DNA of 64,000 bases from Chloracidobacterium sp. (GCA_016716365.1 JADJWM010000018.1:186001-250000); one strand, 5' to 3'. Numbered from the stretch's first letter, positions 8,857 to 17,571 are shown. Notes: generated by a model not told the origin, from the letters alone. A program made the numbers and translations.

Positions 8857-9380
8857 ACAGCAAAGCCCAGAAGGAGCAGCGAAAAATGAAACCTGCTGAG
8901 GTTAGCATGCCGTCGGATCGGGAAGTGCTGGTGAAACGAAGCTTTGATGCGCCGGTCGATCTGGTATGGCAGGCGTATACGGAGCCCGCGTGGATGCGTC
9001 GCTGGCTTACGGCCATGCCCGGATGGACGATGCCGGTGTGCGAGATGACTACCGATGTGGGCGGGACGTATCGCTGGCGCTGGCGAAATGACGAGATCGG
9101 GCAAGAGTTTGGTTTCACAGGAGAGATGCTTGAGGTCGCGTTGCATTCGAAGATCGTGCATACGCAGATCTTCGATCCGGGCAATTTGGGTGAGTCGATG
9201 GGAGGCGAGCCGTCGATCATTACTGTCACGTTCAAAGAGACCAACGGTATCACCGACGTGGCGACCTCGATCAAGTTTGCTTCGCAGGCGGACCGCGATG
9301 CGGCGATCTCGACAGGCATGACTGACGGAATGGAGATGAGCTACAAGCAACTCGACGGATTGCTGGCGGGGGAAAAATGA
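8853..9380 (+). CDS. SRPBCC/AHSA1-family protein, second copy
   Basis: A 175-residue paralogue of the preceding gene: LVKRSFDAPVDLVWQAYTEP, AWMRRWLTAMPGW, GGTYRWRWRNDEIGQEFGF and a C-terminal GMTDGMEMSYKQLDGLL helix. The ATG at 8853 has a good AGGAGAAGGA ribosome site just upstream and overlaps the previous stop. The next gene's ATG (9377) overlaps this stop in the same way, so arsR, two SRPBCC genes and the hydrolase form one tight operon. Ligand unknown. Confidence 0.85.
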   Translation: MNSKAQKEQRKMKPAEVSMPSDREVLVKRSFDAPVDLVWQAYTEPAWMRRWLTAMPGWTMPVCEMTTDVGGTYRWRWRNDEIGQEFGFTGEMLEVALHSKIVHTQIFDPGNLGESMGGEPSIITVTFKETNGITDVATSIKFASQADRDAAISTGMTDGMEMSYKQLDGLLAGEK

Positions 9381-10242
9381 AGACAGCAGCACCGATCCTG
9401 ACGTCGCTCTTGACGATTCTTCTTTCGGGTGTCGTATCTGCGCAGCAGAAGCCAATCACGGGCTATGCGCCGGTCAACGGACTCAAAATGTACTACGAGG
9501 TCCACGGGAGCGGCGAGCCTGTCGTGATGCTCCACGGAGCGTTCATGTCGATCACTAGCTGGACTGATTGGGTTAACGAACTCGCCAAGACGCGCAAAGT
9601 GATCGCGGTCGAAATGCAGGGACACGGGCGTACGGCTGACATCAAGCGCGACATGAGCTTTGAAAACCTCGCCGACGACGTGGCGGCGCTGTTGGAACAT
9701 CTGAAGATCCCGAACGCTGATTTGATCGGTTACAGCTTGGGGGCGGCGTCGCTTTGCAGTGTGCTATCCGTCATCCCGACAAAGTGCGGAAGGTCGTCAG
9801 CATTTCGGCCGTGTTCCGCTACGACGGCTGGGTCAAAGAAGGACGCGACGCACTTCCCAGCATCACAGCCGAAGTCTTTAAAGGCTCGCCGATGGAAGCC
9901 GAATACAAGAAACTGAGCCCCACACCCGATAAATTCCCGCAATTCGTGAAGCACGTTATTTCGACGGCGGCGAAACCGTACGACTTCGGCGCTGACAAAT
10001 TCAAGGCTACTAAGGCTCCGATGTTCTTCATCCACGGCGATGCCGACGGCGTGCGTTTCGAACACATCGCGGAAATGTACCGCCTCAAAGGCGGCGGCGA
10101 GATCCACGGCGACATGATGCCGCGTCCCGCCTCAAGACTGGCGATCTTGCCCGATACAACACACGTTACCCTGATGAACCGCATGACGACGATCGTTCCA
10201 ATGATCAACAACTTTCTCGATGCCAAGCCCCCGAAGCAATGA
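9377..10242 (+). pseudogene. Secreted alpha/beta hydrolase split by a -1 frameshift
   Basis: Two overlapping frames make one hydrolase of about 288 residues. The first (from 9377) has a signal peptide (ending near SAQQK), PVVMLHGAFMSI, VEMQGHGRT and the nucleophile elbow GYSLG. The second (through 10242) continues as QCAIRHPDKVRKVVSIS, with HGDADG and a late TTHVTLMNR bearing the probable catalytic His. The break is at the five-G run 9739-9743: one more G restores GYSLGGGVALQCAIRHPD, the normal family sequence. So either one base is missing from the assembly or the gene is a recent or phase-variable mutant. Last gene of the ArsR operon. Confidence 0.8.
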
Positions 10243-10311
10243 AAGAAATCGAACGGCGCATCCGCGCTGGCACGCCTGGCGACGAACATGGCTGAAAAGA
10301 AAGGAGACAAA

Positions 10312-11079
10312 ATGGTAGGAAGACTTGTTGCATGTGAATTTATGGCTGCATTTGCGGTTGTGATCGCTCTTTCCGCGTCACAGTCCGCTGTCGCTCAAAA
10401 CGCCTCAACGCTTTATCCGCGGATGGCGCCGGTCGGGCAATATCTCATGGACCGGACTGCCGAGATCGAATTGGCTCGCAGCGCGGCACCCGAGTCAATT
10501 TCACGCGACGCGACGATAGTGATCCTCGGACGGAACGGCTACGAGATCGCGGTCCCGGGAAAGAACGGTTTTGTCTGTATGGTCGGACGCGCGTGGGGCG
10601 CGGCGGTCGACTGGGACGAATTCTGGAATCCGAAAGTGAGGGCTCCCGATTGTATGAACCCGCAATCCGCACGTTCGATACTCCCGGCCATTTACCTGCG
10701 AGCGAAGTTGGTGTTGGCCGGTCGTTCGAAGTCGGAGATAATAGCCGCGACGAAAGCCGCATACGAAAAAAAACAATTGCCGGAACCGGAAAGCGGCGCG
10801 ATGGATTACATGATGTCGAAGTCGGCCTATCTCACCGACCAAGGAGAACACAACTTACCTCACGTCATGCTCTACACTCGTGTCAAGGACGGTGCGGATT
10901 GGGGCTCGGGCGCGGACGGTTCGCCGGTTATGTCCAGTCCACTTTGGTTCTTCTCATCACAGGACCATACCCAAATAAAAGGACTGCCGGATATTCTCGT
11001 GATCTTAGTCGCGGTCCCAAATTGGTCGGATGGTACGCCTGCGGGAAAGCACCACGAGAATAGTGGACCGAAACAATAA
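10312..11079 (+). CDS. Secreted hypothetical protein
   Basis: About 255 residues; family not recognised. The ATG at 10312 is preceded by AAAGGAGAC as ribosome site and starts a signal peptide (MVGRLVACEFMAAFAVVIAL, then SASQSAVAQN). An in-frame ATG 24 bp upstream is less likely. The mature protein has IVILGRNGYEIAVPGKNGFVCMV, a conserved-looking PKVRAPDCMNP segment, an AAYEKKQLPEPESGAMDYMM stretch and a C-terminal SSPLWFFSSQDHTQI. No catalytic motif stands out. It lies 69 bp after the broken hydrolase and may belong to the same transcript. Confidence 0.6.
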   Translation: MVGRLVACEFMAAFAVVIALSASQSAVAQNASTLYPRMAPVGQYLMDRTAEIELARSAAPESISRDATIVILGRNGYEIAVPGKNGFVCMVGRAWGAAVDWDEFWNPKVRAPDCMNPQSARSILPAIYLRAKLVLAGRSKSEIIAATKAAYEKKQLPEPESGAMDYMMSKSAYLTDQGEHNLPHVMLYTRVKDGADWGSGADGSPVMSSPLWFFSSQDHTQIKGLPDILVILVAVPNWSDGTPAGKHHENSGPKQ

Positions 11080-11490
11080 GACAAAGTAGCTGCATGTGAA
11101 TTCTTGACGCTCGACGGCTTCGTCTAGAATTAGGGAAATGCCCGACCTATGAACGCGACGGCGACGTAAAAGCCGGCGCTCCGCAGATCGAACTGGATGG
11201 CTGGAAATATGACGCTCTCAGGATCGATTTTTTAGCGCAGCCCCGCCATTTATGGCGGGGTCAGCGATCGGTCGTGATCCTCGAGGGCGGTTCACCGTCG
11301 TTCGAAGCGTTGGTAACGACCGTAATCTGCCGTATTATACCGGCTGCGCGATCCTACCCACCGTGAACGGCAGGATACAGGCCTCGGAATGCCCCAAACC
11401 CAAGCCCCGTCCACCAGCATCGGTGGCGACGTAGAAGCGCTGCACCGAAGATTAAGTATATTGTCGATCGCTATAGACTTTTGAGCAACT
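11080..11490. other. Non-coding stretch with possible gene remnants
   Basis: About 410 bases without a convincing gene. It holds a weak promoter-like TTGACG...TAGAAT (11106-11130) and the palindrome at 11241. Short coding-like fragments appear out of frame with each other (for example YERDGDV near 11150). A 60-codon frame at 11252-11434 has no family features. Confidence 0.4.
11241..11260. repeat. Perfect 20-bp palindrome
   Basis: CCCCGCCAT-TT-ATGGCGGGG is a perfect 9+2+9 palindrome with no T-run after it, so it is not a typical terminator. It has the same geometry as the palindromes near 4.4 and 5.1 kb but an unrelated sequence. Confidence 0.55.
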
Positions 11491-12396
11491 ATGGAACGTC
11501 TCGAAGATCTTCTTGAAGAACCGGAACGTCTACACTTTTACGATCTGCTCGGTGGACTTGCAGATAACCTATTGACGATCGGTGGACGCGCGGGCACTTT
11601 TCTCGCGTGCCACGCCTGTGGAAAAACATTTTCTACCAAGGAAGAGGCGTGGAGATGCGAAGGATGTGGACAGGCGTTCGAGTTGAAGTTCAAACCGACT
11701 CAGGACACATCGATGCCTTTCGAAGGTATGGTCCGTGTTTCTGGGCTTACAAAATCGAGACTGAATCCACATTGGTATTTTGAGAATGAAAACTGGTCGG
11801 TTGCGGAATTTCTTACCCAAATATTCCGACTTGCCCCAGAACAATTCCTTCGGCCGTGGCTGAATAGTTTCGGTGTCGAAATCCGAAATGGGGAACTTGA
11901 GACGATTCTTTGTTGGCCCAGGTTTCAATTCGGAGGCAAGACCGTTCAACCCGATTTCGCTATAGGTTTCGAAAACGACATAGTCCTTTTCGAATTCAAA
12001 CGCCCTTCAGGAGGCTTGGTTCCTCCGGTTGAGATGGCTGGCCAGTTTTGCTTTGCAACGTATGCCGCAAGTACACTTGGGCGCGATTGGCATCTTGTAG
12101 TCGTGCCAGGGCCGACAGGTGAAGCAACGTCGGCCAAGACGTTGGCGGTCTCAATGCTTGATGGTCTTGCGGAAGCCCGGCTCAAATGGAAGATACCACG
12201 GGAACTTGAAACTTTGATTTCTGGTGTTAATGCTTCGGCCCTCGAGAATCGGATCACCGCAATTGGATGGAATCAATTGATTGAACATTCAATAGCAACG
12301 GCGAAATCAAACTGTGCCGCTAGTTGGTCTACGCATCAAGCGATTGCCAAGTTGGAATACTGGAAATCCAGGCGCCGGGCGTTGGGCTTACTTTAG
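11491..12396 (+). CDS. Zinc-ribbon protein with PD-(D/E)XK nuclease-like core
   Basis: A 301-residue protein of no family I recognise. Residues about 33-65 hold a four-cysteine zinc site, CHACGKTF...CEGCGQAF. Later, VQPDFAIGF then NDIVLFEFKRPSGG matches the PD-(D/E)XK pattern: Asp in PDF and the ExK of LFEFK, with a hydrophobic strand between. LVVVPGPTGEATSAKT follows. This core is typical of restriction-like nucleases and of many uncharacterised defence-associated proteins, but no methylase or helicase partner is adjacent. Codon use looks more AT-rich than neighbours, so transfer is possible. Nuclease activity is an inference. Confidence 0.6.
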   Translation: MERLEDLLEEPERLHFYDLLGGLADNLLTIGGRAGTFLACHACGKTFSTKEEAWRCEGCGQAFELKFKPTQDTSMPFEGMVRVSGLTKSRLNPHWYFENENWSVAEFLTQIFRLAPEQFLRPWLNSFGVEIRNGELETILCWPRFQFGGKTVQPDFAIGFENDIVLFEFKRPSGGLVPPVEMAGQFCFATYAASTLGRDWHLVVVPGPTGEATSAKTLAVSMLDGLAEARLKWKIPRELETLISGVNASALENRITAIGWNQLIEHSIATAKSNCAASWSTHQAIAKLEYWKSRRRALGLL

Positions 12397-12428
12397 GAGC
12401 TACCGGACCGCTGAATCCGCAGATTCGC

Positions 12429-12863
12429 ATGACTTTGAAAGATCAGATCGACGAGTACATCAACAGCCAACCTGAACCCAAGCGCGGCGAGATGCAGGAT
12501 TTGCACCGCATGATCCTGAGAGTAAGGCCGAAATGTAAATTATGGTTCCTGGACGGCAAGAACGATGAAGGCAAGATTGTTTCTAATCCGAATATCGGTT
12601 ACGGATCCTACATCATAAAATATGCCGACGGGACGAAGAAGGAGTTCTATCAGGTCGGGATCAGCGCGAACACGGCCGGGATCTCCGTTTACATCATGGG
12701 TCTCGAAGACAAGAAATTCCTCGCCGAGACCTACGGAAAAGACCTCGGCAAGGCGACCGTGACCGGTTATTGCATCCGGTTCAAGACGCTTAAAGACATC
12801 AACGTCGAAGTACTCCAGGCAGCGGTGCGGTACGGCCTTTCAGGTCAGAACCGGGAGCGATAG
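12429..12863 (+). CDS. DUF1801-type protein
   Basis: A 144-residue protein with the DUF1801/YdhG-like fold: MTLKDQIDEYINSQPEPKRG and EMQDLHRMILRVRPKCKLWF, then NIGYGSYIIKYADGTKKEFY and a C-terminal GYCIRFKTLKDINVEVLQAA. The ATG at 12429 matches the family N-terminus; a longer frame from 12324 overlaps the preceding gene and adds unrelated residues. The fold resembles frataxin and iron-binding proteins, but function is unproven. Confidence 0.7.
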   Translation: MTLKDQIDEYINSQPEPKRGEMQDLHRMILRVRPKCKLWFLDGKNDEGKIVSNPNIGYGSYIIKYADGTKKEFYQVGISANTAGISVYIMGLEDKKFLAETYGKDLGKATVTGYCIRFKTLKDINVEVLQAAVRYGLSGQNRER

Positions 12864-13065
12864 CGACCGGGTTCTTCAGCCACGAACATTTGAGGCTTTG
12901 ATCATCGAGCTGGAGTCGCCGAAATCCTCTCAAGTCGAAATGTCCCCATGTGCATGGAGCCCGGCCGCTGCTCTCCGGCTCCGTGGCTCGAACGAAAAAT
13001 GCGGCAAGGCGAAGCCCCGGAAATGATCCGGATCGTGCGTGGGCGTTGTTCCGGCTGCAAACCGA

Positions 13066-14289
13066 TCACTCCTTTTTGTCCTTCAGCCCAAACTCGTTAG
13101 CATAAGTAATGCGCTCCGCATCCGAAGGGTGCGAACTTCGGAAGATCATAAAAAAGCGGCTTGGGCCCGGCACTCGGTATTTCGATTCGGTTGTCCAACT
13201 TGAGACCATCTCAGCAAGCACGTGGTTTTGGCTCGTGAGTTCCAGACCATGGCGGTCGGCGGCAAATTCAACGTGCTGCCTGAAAATATTTATCGGCGGC
13301 AACGCCGTCAGATAAATTACATTCAGGACAAGGACCAGCAAGGGCAACGCCGCAGGCTGTGCGATCGACGTGAATCCCAATCGTTCCGGAAATCTCCGGA
13401 TCGTCACCCGGGAAAGACGGTCTACGAGGAAAAGGAAAACCAAAGATATTACCGTCAGAACGATCCAACCGACTAGGTTATCGTCGTTGAGATAGTGCTT
13501 CGATTCATGCGCAAAGGATTGCCGAGCCCAACTTTCGGGATAAGCGTCGAAGAGTCCTTTGTTCAGTAGGATCAGCCGAGTCGGCCCCAGCCCGGAAACA
13601 TGAGCTATTTCGCAAGACGAAAAAGGCTCACAATCCTCTGAAACGATCGCAGTTGTCGGTATCCCGATCTTTGCGGCAAATTCTGATAGCCTGACCTCCG
13701 CCGGGCTTTGCCCGAGCGGCTTATGGCTGATGGTAAACGGCTCGACGACCAGAAATACCAGGAGCAAGCCCGAAAAAACTCCGCTGGCCCAGATCCACCA
13801 TTTCACAGGGCTCCGATTGATCAGCCAATAGGCGAGCAGGGCCGCCGATACCGAAACGACGATCGCGGGCAATGCTTGCATGAATTGGCTTGAGATCCAC
13901 TGCAGGATCGGCAAGTCGATTTCGTTCCTGATCTGATTGAGGCTGCTGGTGCGAAGCCGGTCCAAAGGCAGTTGAACCAGCCGGTTGAGCGTGAAGAGGA
14001 TTATTGCAAGTATAACGAAAGTAAAGTATTTGCCGGACCTAAGCTTGGCCGCGATACGCGTTCTCGTTCCCAGGACCAGCATCGATAACGGCAACAACAG
14101 CAGAGCCAGGATCTGGTTGATTCCCCAAACGAGATTGCTGAAGTTATGATACTGAACGGCTTGTTCTGTCGGGGTGGGGATCGCGATCGGATCGGCGGAC
14201 ACCGAAAGGGCTGAAATGACTATTAGTGCGGCGACAATTATTGCCCGGGGCCGCAATGATACTCCACGAACAACAGAAATTAGCCTCAT
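13066..14289 (-). CDS. M48-family membrane zinc metalloprotease
   Basis: A 407-residue membrane protein with the zinc motif HESKH (residues 261-265) and the third ligand region EFAADRHG (Glu341, Asp345), as in Ste24/HtpX peptidases. Hydrophobic segments lie near residues 14-31, 56-74, 88-102, 140-157, 166-183, 273-290 and 313-331. A cysteine pair (C220, C226) lies in the segment before the active site. M48 enzymes degrade or process membrane and envelope proteins. The gene stands alone between unrelated genes, so the substrate is unknown. Confidence 0.85.
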   Translation of the reverse strand: MRLISVVRGVSLRPRAIIVAALIVISALSVSADPIAIPTPTEQAVQYHNFSNLVWGINQILALLLLPLSMLVLGTRTRIAAKLRSGKYFTFVILAIILFTLNRLVQLPLDRLRTSSLNQIRNEIDLPILQWISSQFMQALPAIVVSVSAALLAYWLINRSPVKWWIWASGVFSGLLLVFLVVEPFTISHKPLGQSPAEVRLSEFAAKIGIPTTAIVSEDCEPFSSCEIAHVSGLGPTRLILLNKGLFDAYPESWARQSFAHESKHYLNDDNLVGWIVLTVISLVFLFLVDRLSRVTIRRFPERLGFTSIAQPAALPLLVLVLNVIYLTALPPINIFRQHVEFAADRHGLELTSQNHVLAEMVSSWTTESKYRVPGPSRFFMIFRSSHPSDAERITYANEFGLKDKKE

Positions 14290-14384
14290 AGAAAACCTCG
14301 CCGAAATGTATATCCTGCGGGGCCCGTTTTCTATTCCTTGATCACCGAGTTCGTCCGTGCGAATAAGATGAAAGAAGTAAGTCT

Positions 14385-14825
14385 ATGAGCGCATTCAACA
14401 CATCCCGCGAGATCGCGGCGTCCGTCGATGAGGTCTTCGCTGCGTTCAACGATGCCGAGCGGATGGCACGTTGGTGGGGGCCGGCGGGGTTCACCAACAC
14501 GTTTCACGCGTTCGAATTCGAGACGGGCGGGCGTTGGGTCTGTACGATGCACGCGCCGCACGGCGGGAATCCTGAGAACGAGAGCGTCTTTGAGCTGGTC
14601 GAGCCGCCTGGATTGGCCGACGTCAGCGGAGCGAAAGTCGTCATCCGACACCTATCGCAACCGCTTTATCGCCTGACGATCGAGCTGACCCACTCCGGGA
14701 ATGGCACGATCGTTACTTGGTCGCAGGTTTTCGACGACGCGGAGGTCGCAAAGCGGATCGCCAAGATCGTCATCCCGGCGAACGAACAAAACCTCGACCG
14801 ATTGACGGCCGAGGTCCTTAAATGA
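14385..14825 (+). CDS. SRPBCC/AHSA1-family protein, third copy
   Basis: A 146-residue START-like protein: FNTSREIAASVDEVFAAFND, AERMARWWGPAGFTNTFHAF, GGRWVCTMHAPHGG, and the C-terminal AKIVIPANEQNLDRLTAEVL. A stand-alone member, not linked to an ArsR gene here. The role is probably hydrophobic-ligand binding; ligand unknown. Confidence 0.85.
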   Translation: MSAFNTSREIAASVDEVFAAFNDAERMARWWGPAGFTNTFHAFEFETGGRWVCTMHAPHGGNPENESVFELVEPPGLADVSGAKVVIRHLSQPLYRLTIELTHSGNGTIVTWSQVFDDAEVAKRIAKIVIPANEQNLDRLTAEVLK

Positions 14826-14857
14826 TCAAACAATTTACGAACGCCGGAACGCAAGCC

Positions 14858-15424
14858 CTAAACCCTCAACGAACCGCGCCACCCGCGTGCACCATAGTAA
14901 GATTCTGCTCCGTTGTGGTAAGTCCAAACATTGTCGTAACGGCGGTCGCAAAACATCGCCCCACCGAGCTTTCTGACATCTGCGTCCGTCGCGATCCAAC
15001 TTGAAGTCTTGAGATCGAATTCACCAAGTTTCTGAAGTTCGCGATAGTCCGACTCGGCCAATAGCTCCACGCCCATCGCCGCCGCCGCGTCGACGGCATT
15101 GCCTTCGGGCTTATGCTCCTTCCGCGATTCCCACGCCGGCCGGTCATAGCAAAGCCTTCTCCGGCCTTTCGGGCTTTCGGCCGAGCAATCGTAAAACACG
15201 AACTCGCCCGTCTTCTTATCGAACCCGACAACATCCGGCTCGCCGCCCGTGCGTTCCATCTCAGCAAGCGACCAGAGTTTTTCGGGCTTCTTGACAAGCC
15301 GTGCCTCCACATCGTCCCACTTCAGACAATTGTGGCGGGCCATATTCTTCTCAAACCGCAGTTTGAGTCCCCCGAGTAACTCGTTACTTTGTTTCTGCGT
15401 CAAGCTATTTTTAGAAACCTTCAT
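14858..15424 (-). CDS. DUF4256-family protein
   Basis: A 188-residue cytoplasmic protein resembling the DUF4256 family: ELLGGLKLRFEKNMARH, LWSLAEMERTGGEPDVVGF, EFVFYDCSAESPKGRR, CYDRPAWESRKEHKPEG, and FCDRRYDNVWTYHNGAESYY near the end. No biochemical function is known for the family. It has no signal peptide or membrane segment. The short intergenic region upstream (15425-15500) is AT-rich with ATTAGTAATTGATAATTAAT and may hold its promoter. Confidence 0.75.
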   Translation of the reverse strand: MKVSKNSLTQKQSNELLGGLKLRFEKNMARHNCLKWDDVEARLVKKPEKLWSLAEMERTGGEPDVVGFDKKTGEFVFYDCSAESPKGRRRLCYDRPAWESRKEHKPEGNAVDAAAAMGVELLAESDYRELQKLGEFDLKTSSWIATDADVRKLGGAMFCDRRYDNVWTYHNGAESYYGARGWRGSLRV

Positions 15425-15539
15425 TCTACTTTGAGCACAATTACTAATTACTCATTAGTAATTGATAATTAATCATTATTTGCTGATTAACTGCCGATGC
15501 GACATTAAGTCTCCCAAATTCCATACACAGGATCGAATA

Positions 15540-15914
15540 TCAAGCCAACTTTCTGCTCTCCGGCCTCAAATACCACGACACCACCGTTAGGGAAAGCAGC
15601 AGGACCGGCGGGAAGATCTCGCCAAATCCATCGCCCATGACGATGTGCGAAAAGACGGCCCCTGACATCGCGAAGAAAAAGCCCGCATACGCCCACTCCT
15701 TTATTAATGGGAATTTCGGAACCAGCACTGCGATCACGCCGAGGATCTTCCACACACCGAGCAGGGTAAGGAGATAGCCAGGATAACCGAGCCGCGTCAC
15801 CATTAGCTCCGCATCCGGCTGAAGCTTCAATAGTTGCACGATACCGGTCGAAAACATTCCGAGTGCAAGCCAAACCGTCGCGATCCAATAAATTATCTTC
15901 ATTGTCCTCGACAT
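15540..15914 (-). CDS. DoxX-like four-helix membrane protein
   Basis: A 124-residue integral membrane protein with four predicted helices (about residues 5-22, 45-66, 72-92, 98-116). It carries LALGMFSTGIVQLLKL, a YPGYLLTLLGVWKILGVIAV stretch and LIKEWAYAGFFFAMSGA, matching the DoxX-like/DUF1634-type small membrane proteins. Members are linked with redox or detoxification but without a proven reaction. A longer overlapping frame (15505-15945) lacks such features. Confidence 0.7.
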   Translation of the reverse strand: MSRTMKIIYWIATVWLALGMFSTGIVQLLKLQPDAELMVTRLGYPGYLLTLLGVWKILGVIAVLVPKFPLIKEWAYAGFFFAMSGAVFSHIVMGDGFGEIFPPVLLLSLTVVSWYLRPESRKLA

Positions 15915-15970
15915 AGCGTGCTATCTTAATTCCTTTATTTCGCATGTGTCCATAGCCGCGAGGAGGAAAT

Positions 15971-16369
15971 TTGGTTAACGTCGAGGTCGGCGGTGTCTCA
16001 CCGCTGTTTATAGTGCGAAACGTACCCGAAACGCTTGCGTTCTATCGCGACAAGCTCGGATTTGAAGTCACGTTTCAGGGCCCCGAGCCGGACGATATCT
16101 TCTTCGGGATCGTCCAGCGCGGAAGCGCGATGATCATGTTCAAGGATGTGGATGTCGACCCGGTGCCAAATTACACGCGAGACATCGGCCACGGCATCGC
16201 GAGCTGGGACGCTTACATCTACGTCCCCGACCCTGACGCACTGTTCGAAGAGTTTGCATCGCGCGAAGTCGATTTCAAGCTGCCGCTATGCGACAACTCC
16301 GATAACCTCCGCGGTTTCGAGGTGAGAGATATAAACGGCTATATAATTTACTTCGGCCGGCCAAACTAA
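15971..16369 (+). CDS. VOC-family protein
   Basis: A 132-residue glyoxalase/bleomycin-resistance-fold protein: PLFIVRNVPETLAFYRDKLG, FEVTFQGPEPDDIFFGIVQR, AYIYVPDPDALFEEF and the C-terminal GFEVRDINGYIIYFGRPN with a metal-binding Glu. The start is a TTG at 15971, chosen because AGGAGG lies 4 bp upstream and no ATG is available. It is followed after 2 bp by the DUF1801 gene, so the two form an operon. Substrate unknown. Confidence 0.8.
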   Translation: MVNVEVGGVSPLFIVRNVPETLAFYRDKLGFEVTFQGPEPDDIFFGIVQRGSAMIMFKDVDVDPVPNYTRDIGHGIASWDAYIYVPDPDALFEEFASREVDFKLPLCDNSDNLRGFEVRDINGYIIYFGRPN

Positions 16370-16371
16370 AA

Positions 16372-16773
16372 ATGATCCGGGAGCAACTCTTTGAGTTTCC
16401 AACCGCCGTGAAACGCGATCGTGCGGTAGATGCGTGGTTCGACGCTCGGCCGGGTGACTTAGGCTCGATCGCGCGCTATTGGTTTGAAATCATGCGTGGG
16501 TGCGGAGAAGATGTCCGCGAGGTGCTGCACGACTTTCATCCGACGGCGTGCGTCGGCGAAATCGCCTTCGGCTACGTTAATGTTTTCACCGAACACGTCA
16601 ACGTGGGTTTCTTTCAAGGGACCGAGCTCCCGGATCCGAAACAATTGCTTGAAGGCACGGGCAAATTCATGCGACACGTAAAACTCAGACCAGACGTCGT
16701 GGTCGATGAAGAGGCGCTGACTGCGCTTATCGGGCACGCCTATCTTGATATCAAACGCCGCGAGGGAAAATGA
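16372..16773 (+). CDS. DUF1801-type protein
   Basis: A 133-residue DUF1801-like protein: DARPGDLGSIARYWFEIMRG, VREVLHDFHPTACVGEIAFG, VNVGFFQGTELPDPKQLLEG, TGKFMRHVKLRPDVVVDE. The last two blocks are the family hallmark. It sits between two VOC genes with a 2-bp gap before and an ATGA overlap after, so all three are co-transcribed. Function unknown. Confidence 0.75.
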   Translation: MIREQLFEFPTAVKRDRAVDAWFDARPGDLGSIARYWFEIMRGCGEDVREVLHDFHPTACVGEIAFGYVNVFTEHVNVGFFQGTELPDPKQLLEGTGKFMRHVKLRPDVVVDEEALTALIGHAYLDIKRREGK

Positions 16774-17138
16774 CGGTCAAAGGCATCGCACCGCAGCTTC
16801 GAACCACGGATATGGCCTCGTCTATCCGCTTTTATACGGAGAAGCTGGGTTTCACGGTCGAGTTCAATTATCAGGATTTCTATGCCGGTATCCGCGCTGG
16901 CGATCACGTCTTTCATCTGAAGCTTGTCGATGAAAAAGATCCGTCGATCCCTTTCGTCGACGAAGGCGGGCACCTGCATCTTTACTTCGACACCAACGGC
17001 GTGGACGATCTCGCCGAGCAGTTAAAATCACGCGGCGTACCGATGGTGCAAGACGTTCACGAGACCGCTTGGGAAACACGCGAGTTCGTCATCTACGACG
17101 ACCAAGGACATACCCTTTATTTTGGCGAGACTCTATAA
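16770..17138 (+). CDS. VOC-family protein
   Basis: A 122-residue VOC protein: GIAPQLRTTDMASSIRFYTE, KLGFTVEFNYQDFYAGIRAG, DHVFHLKLVDEKDPSIPF, GGHLHLYFDTNGVDDLAEQL and the terminal FVIYDDQGHTLYFGETL with the expected Glu. Its ATG overlaps the stop of the upstream DUF1801 gene, implying coupled translation. Substrate unknown. Confidence 0.82.
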   Translation: MTVKGIAPQLRTTDMASSIRFYTEKLGFTVEFNYQDFYAGIRAGDHVFHLKLVDEKDPSIPFVDEGGHLHLYFDTNGVDDLAEQLKSRGVPMVQDVHETAWETREFVIYDDQGHTLYFGETL

Positions 17139-17164
17139 ACCGATCGGAAGACGTTGAACGAACA

Positions 17165-17458
17165 ATGCATTCCAGGACGAGGACGATAACAGCAACTTTA
17201 CTCGCACTTCCGGTGCTGACCTTTTATGGGCTGTTGTTATATCCGTGGGATTTCACTGATAATCGCGGCTTCGGCTGGATGCTGTTATTGGTTTTGTATC
17301 TAATATCCGCCATTTGTCTCGTCTGCAACTTAATTAGCCTGCTACTTTTCCTCAAGGACCGAAGGAAGATAATTTGGATTATTCTCTTTGTTGTCAATTT
17401 ATTTCCGGTTGTCCAGGGCTTCGTCATTCCGATTCTTATAAGTTATTTCAGAAATTGA
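17165..17458 (+). CDS. Small membrane protein, hypothetical
   Basis: A 97-residue protein with three hydrophobic stretches (about residues 8-24, 36-62 and 69-92) separated by FTDNRGFG and the basic loop KDRRK. No family recognised. The ATG at 17165 starts 26 bp after the VOC gene; a longer frame from 17069 runs antiparallel to no known feature and overlaps the VOC gene, so it is rejected. It may be the last gene of the VOC operon. Its T-rich coding sequence contrasts with neighbours, partly due to its hydrophobicity. Confidence 0.6.
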   Translation: MHSRTRTITATLLALPVLTFYGLLLYPWDFTDNRGFGWMLLLVLYLISAICLVCNLISLLLFLKDRRKIIWIILFVVNLFPVVQGFVIPILISYFRN

Positions 17459-17468
17459 GCCTATCAGA

Positions 17469-17571
17469 ATGAGTATGCCGAAGTGCATCATCGTGACCGG
17501 CCGACCGGGATCTGGTAAGGCAACGCTTTGCAAAATGCTTCAGCCGTGACGAGATCAAGGAAGGCTATAGC
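17469..17571 (+). pseudogene. Remnant of a P-loop (AAA/kinase-like) gene
   Basis: From the ATG at 17469 the translation is MSMPKCIIVTGRPGSGKATL then CKMLQP and a stop, containing a perfect Walker A (GRPGSGK). In the next frame, starting at 17542, SRDEIKEGYS continues. In intact small P-loop kinases a similar Asp-rich segment follows the Walker A by about 20 residues. The two pieces abut, so an internal deletion joined them out of frame. The rest of the gene is gone. Confidence 0.6.

Noticed and set aside
11252..11434. 60-residue ORF
   Set aside because: Starts inside a palindrome, no family features, no ribosome site.
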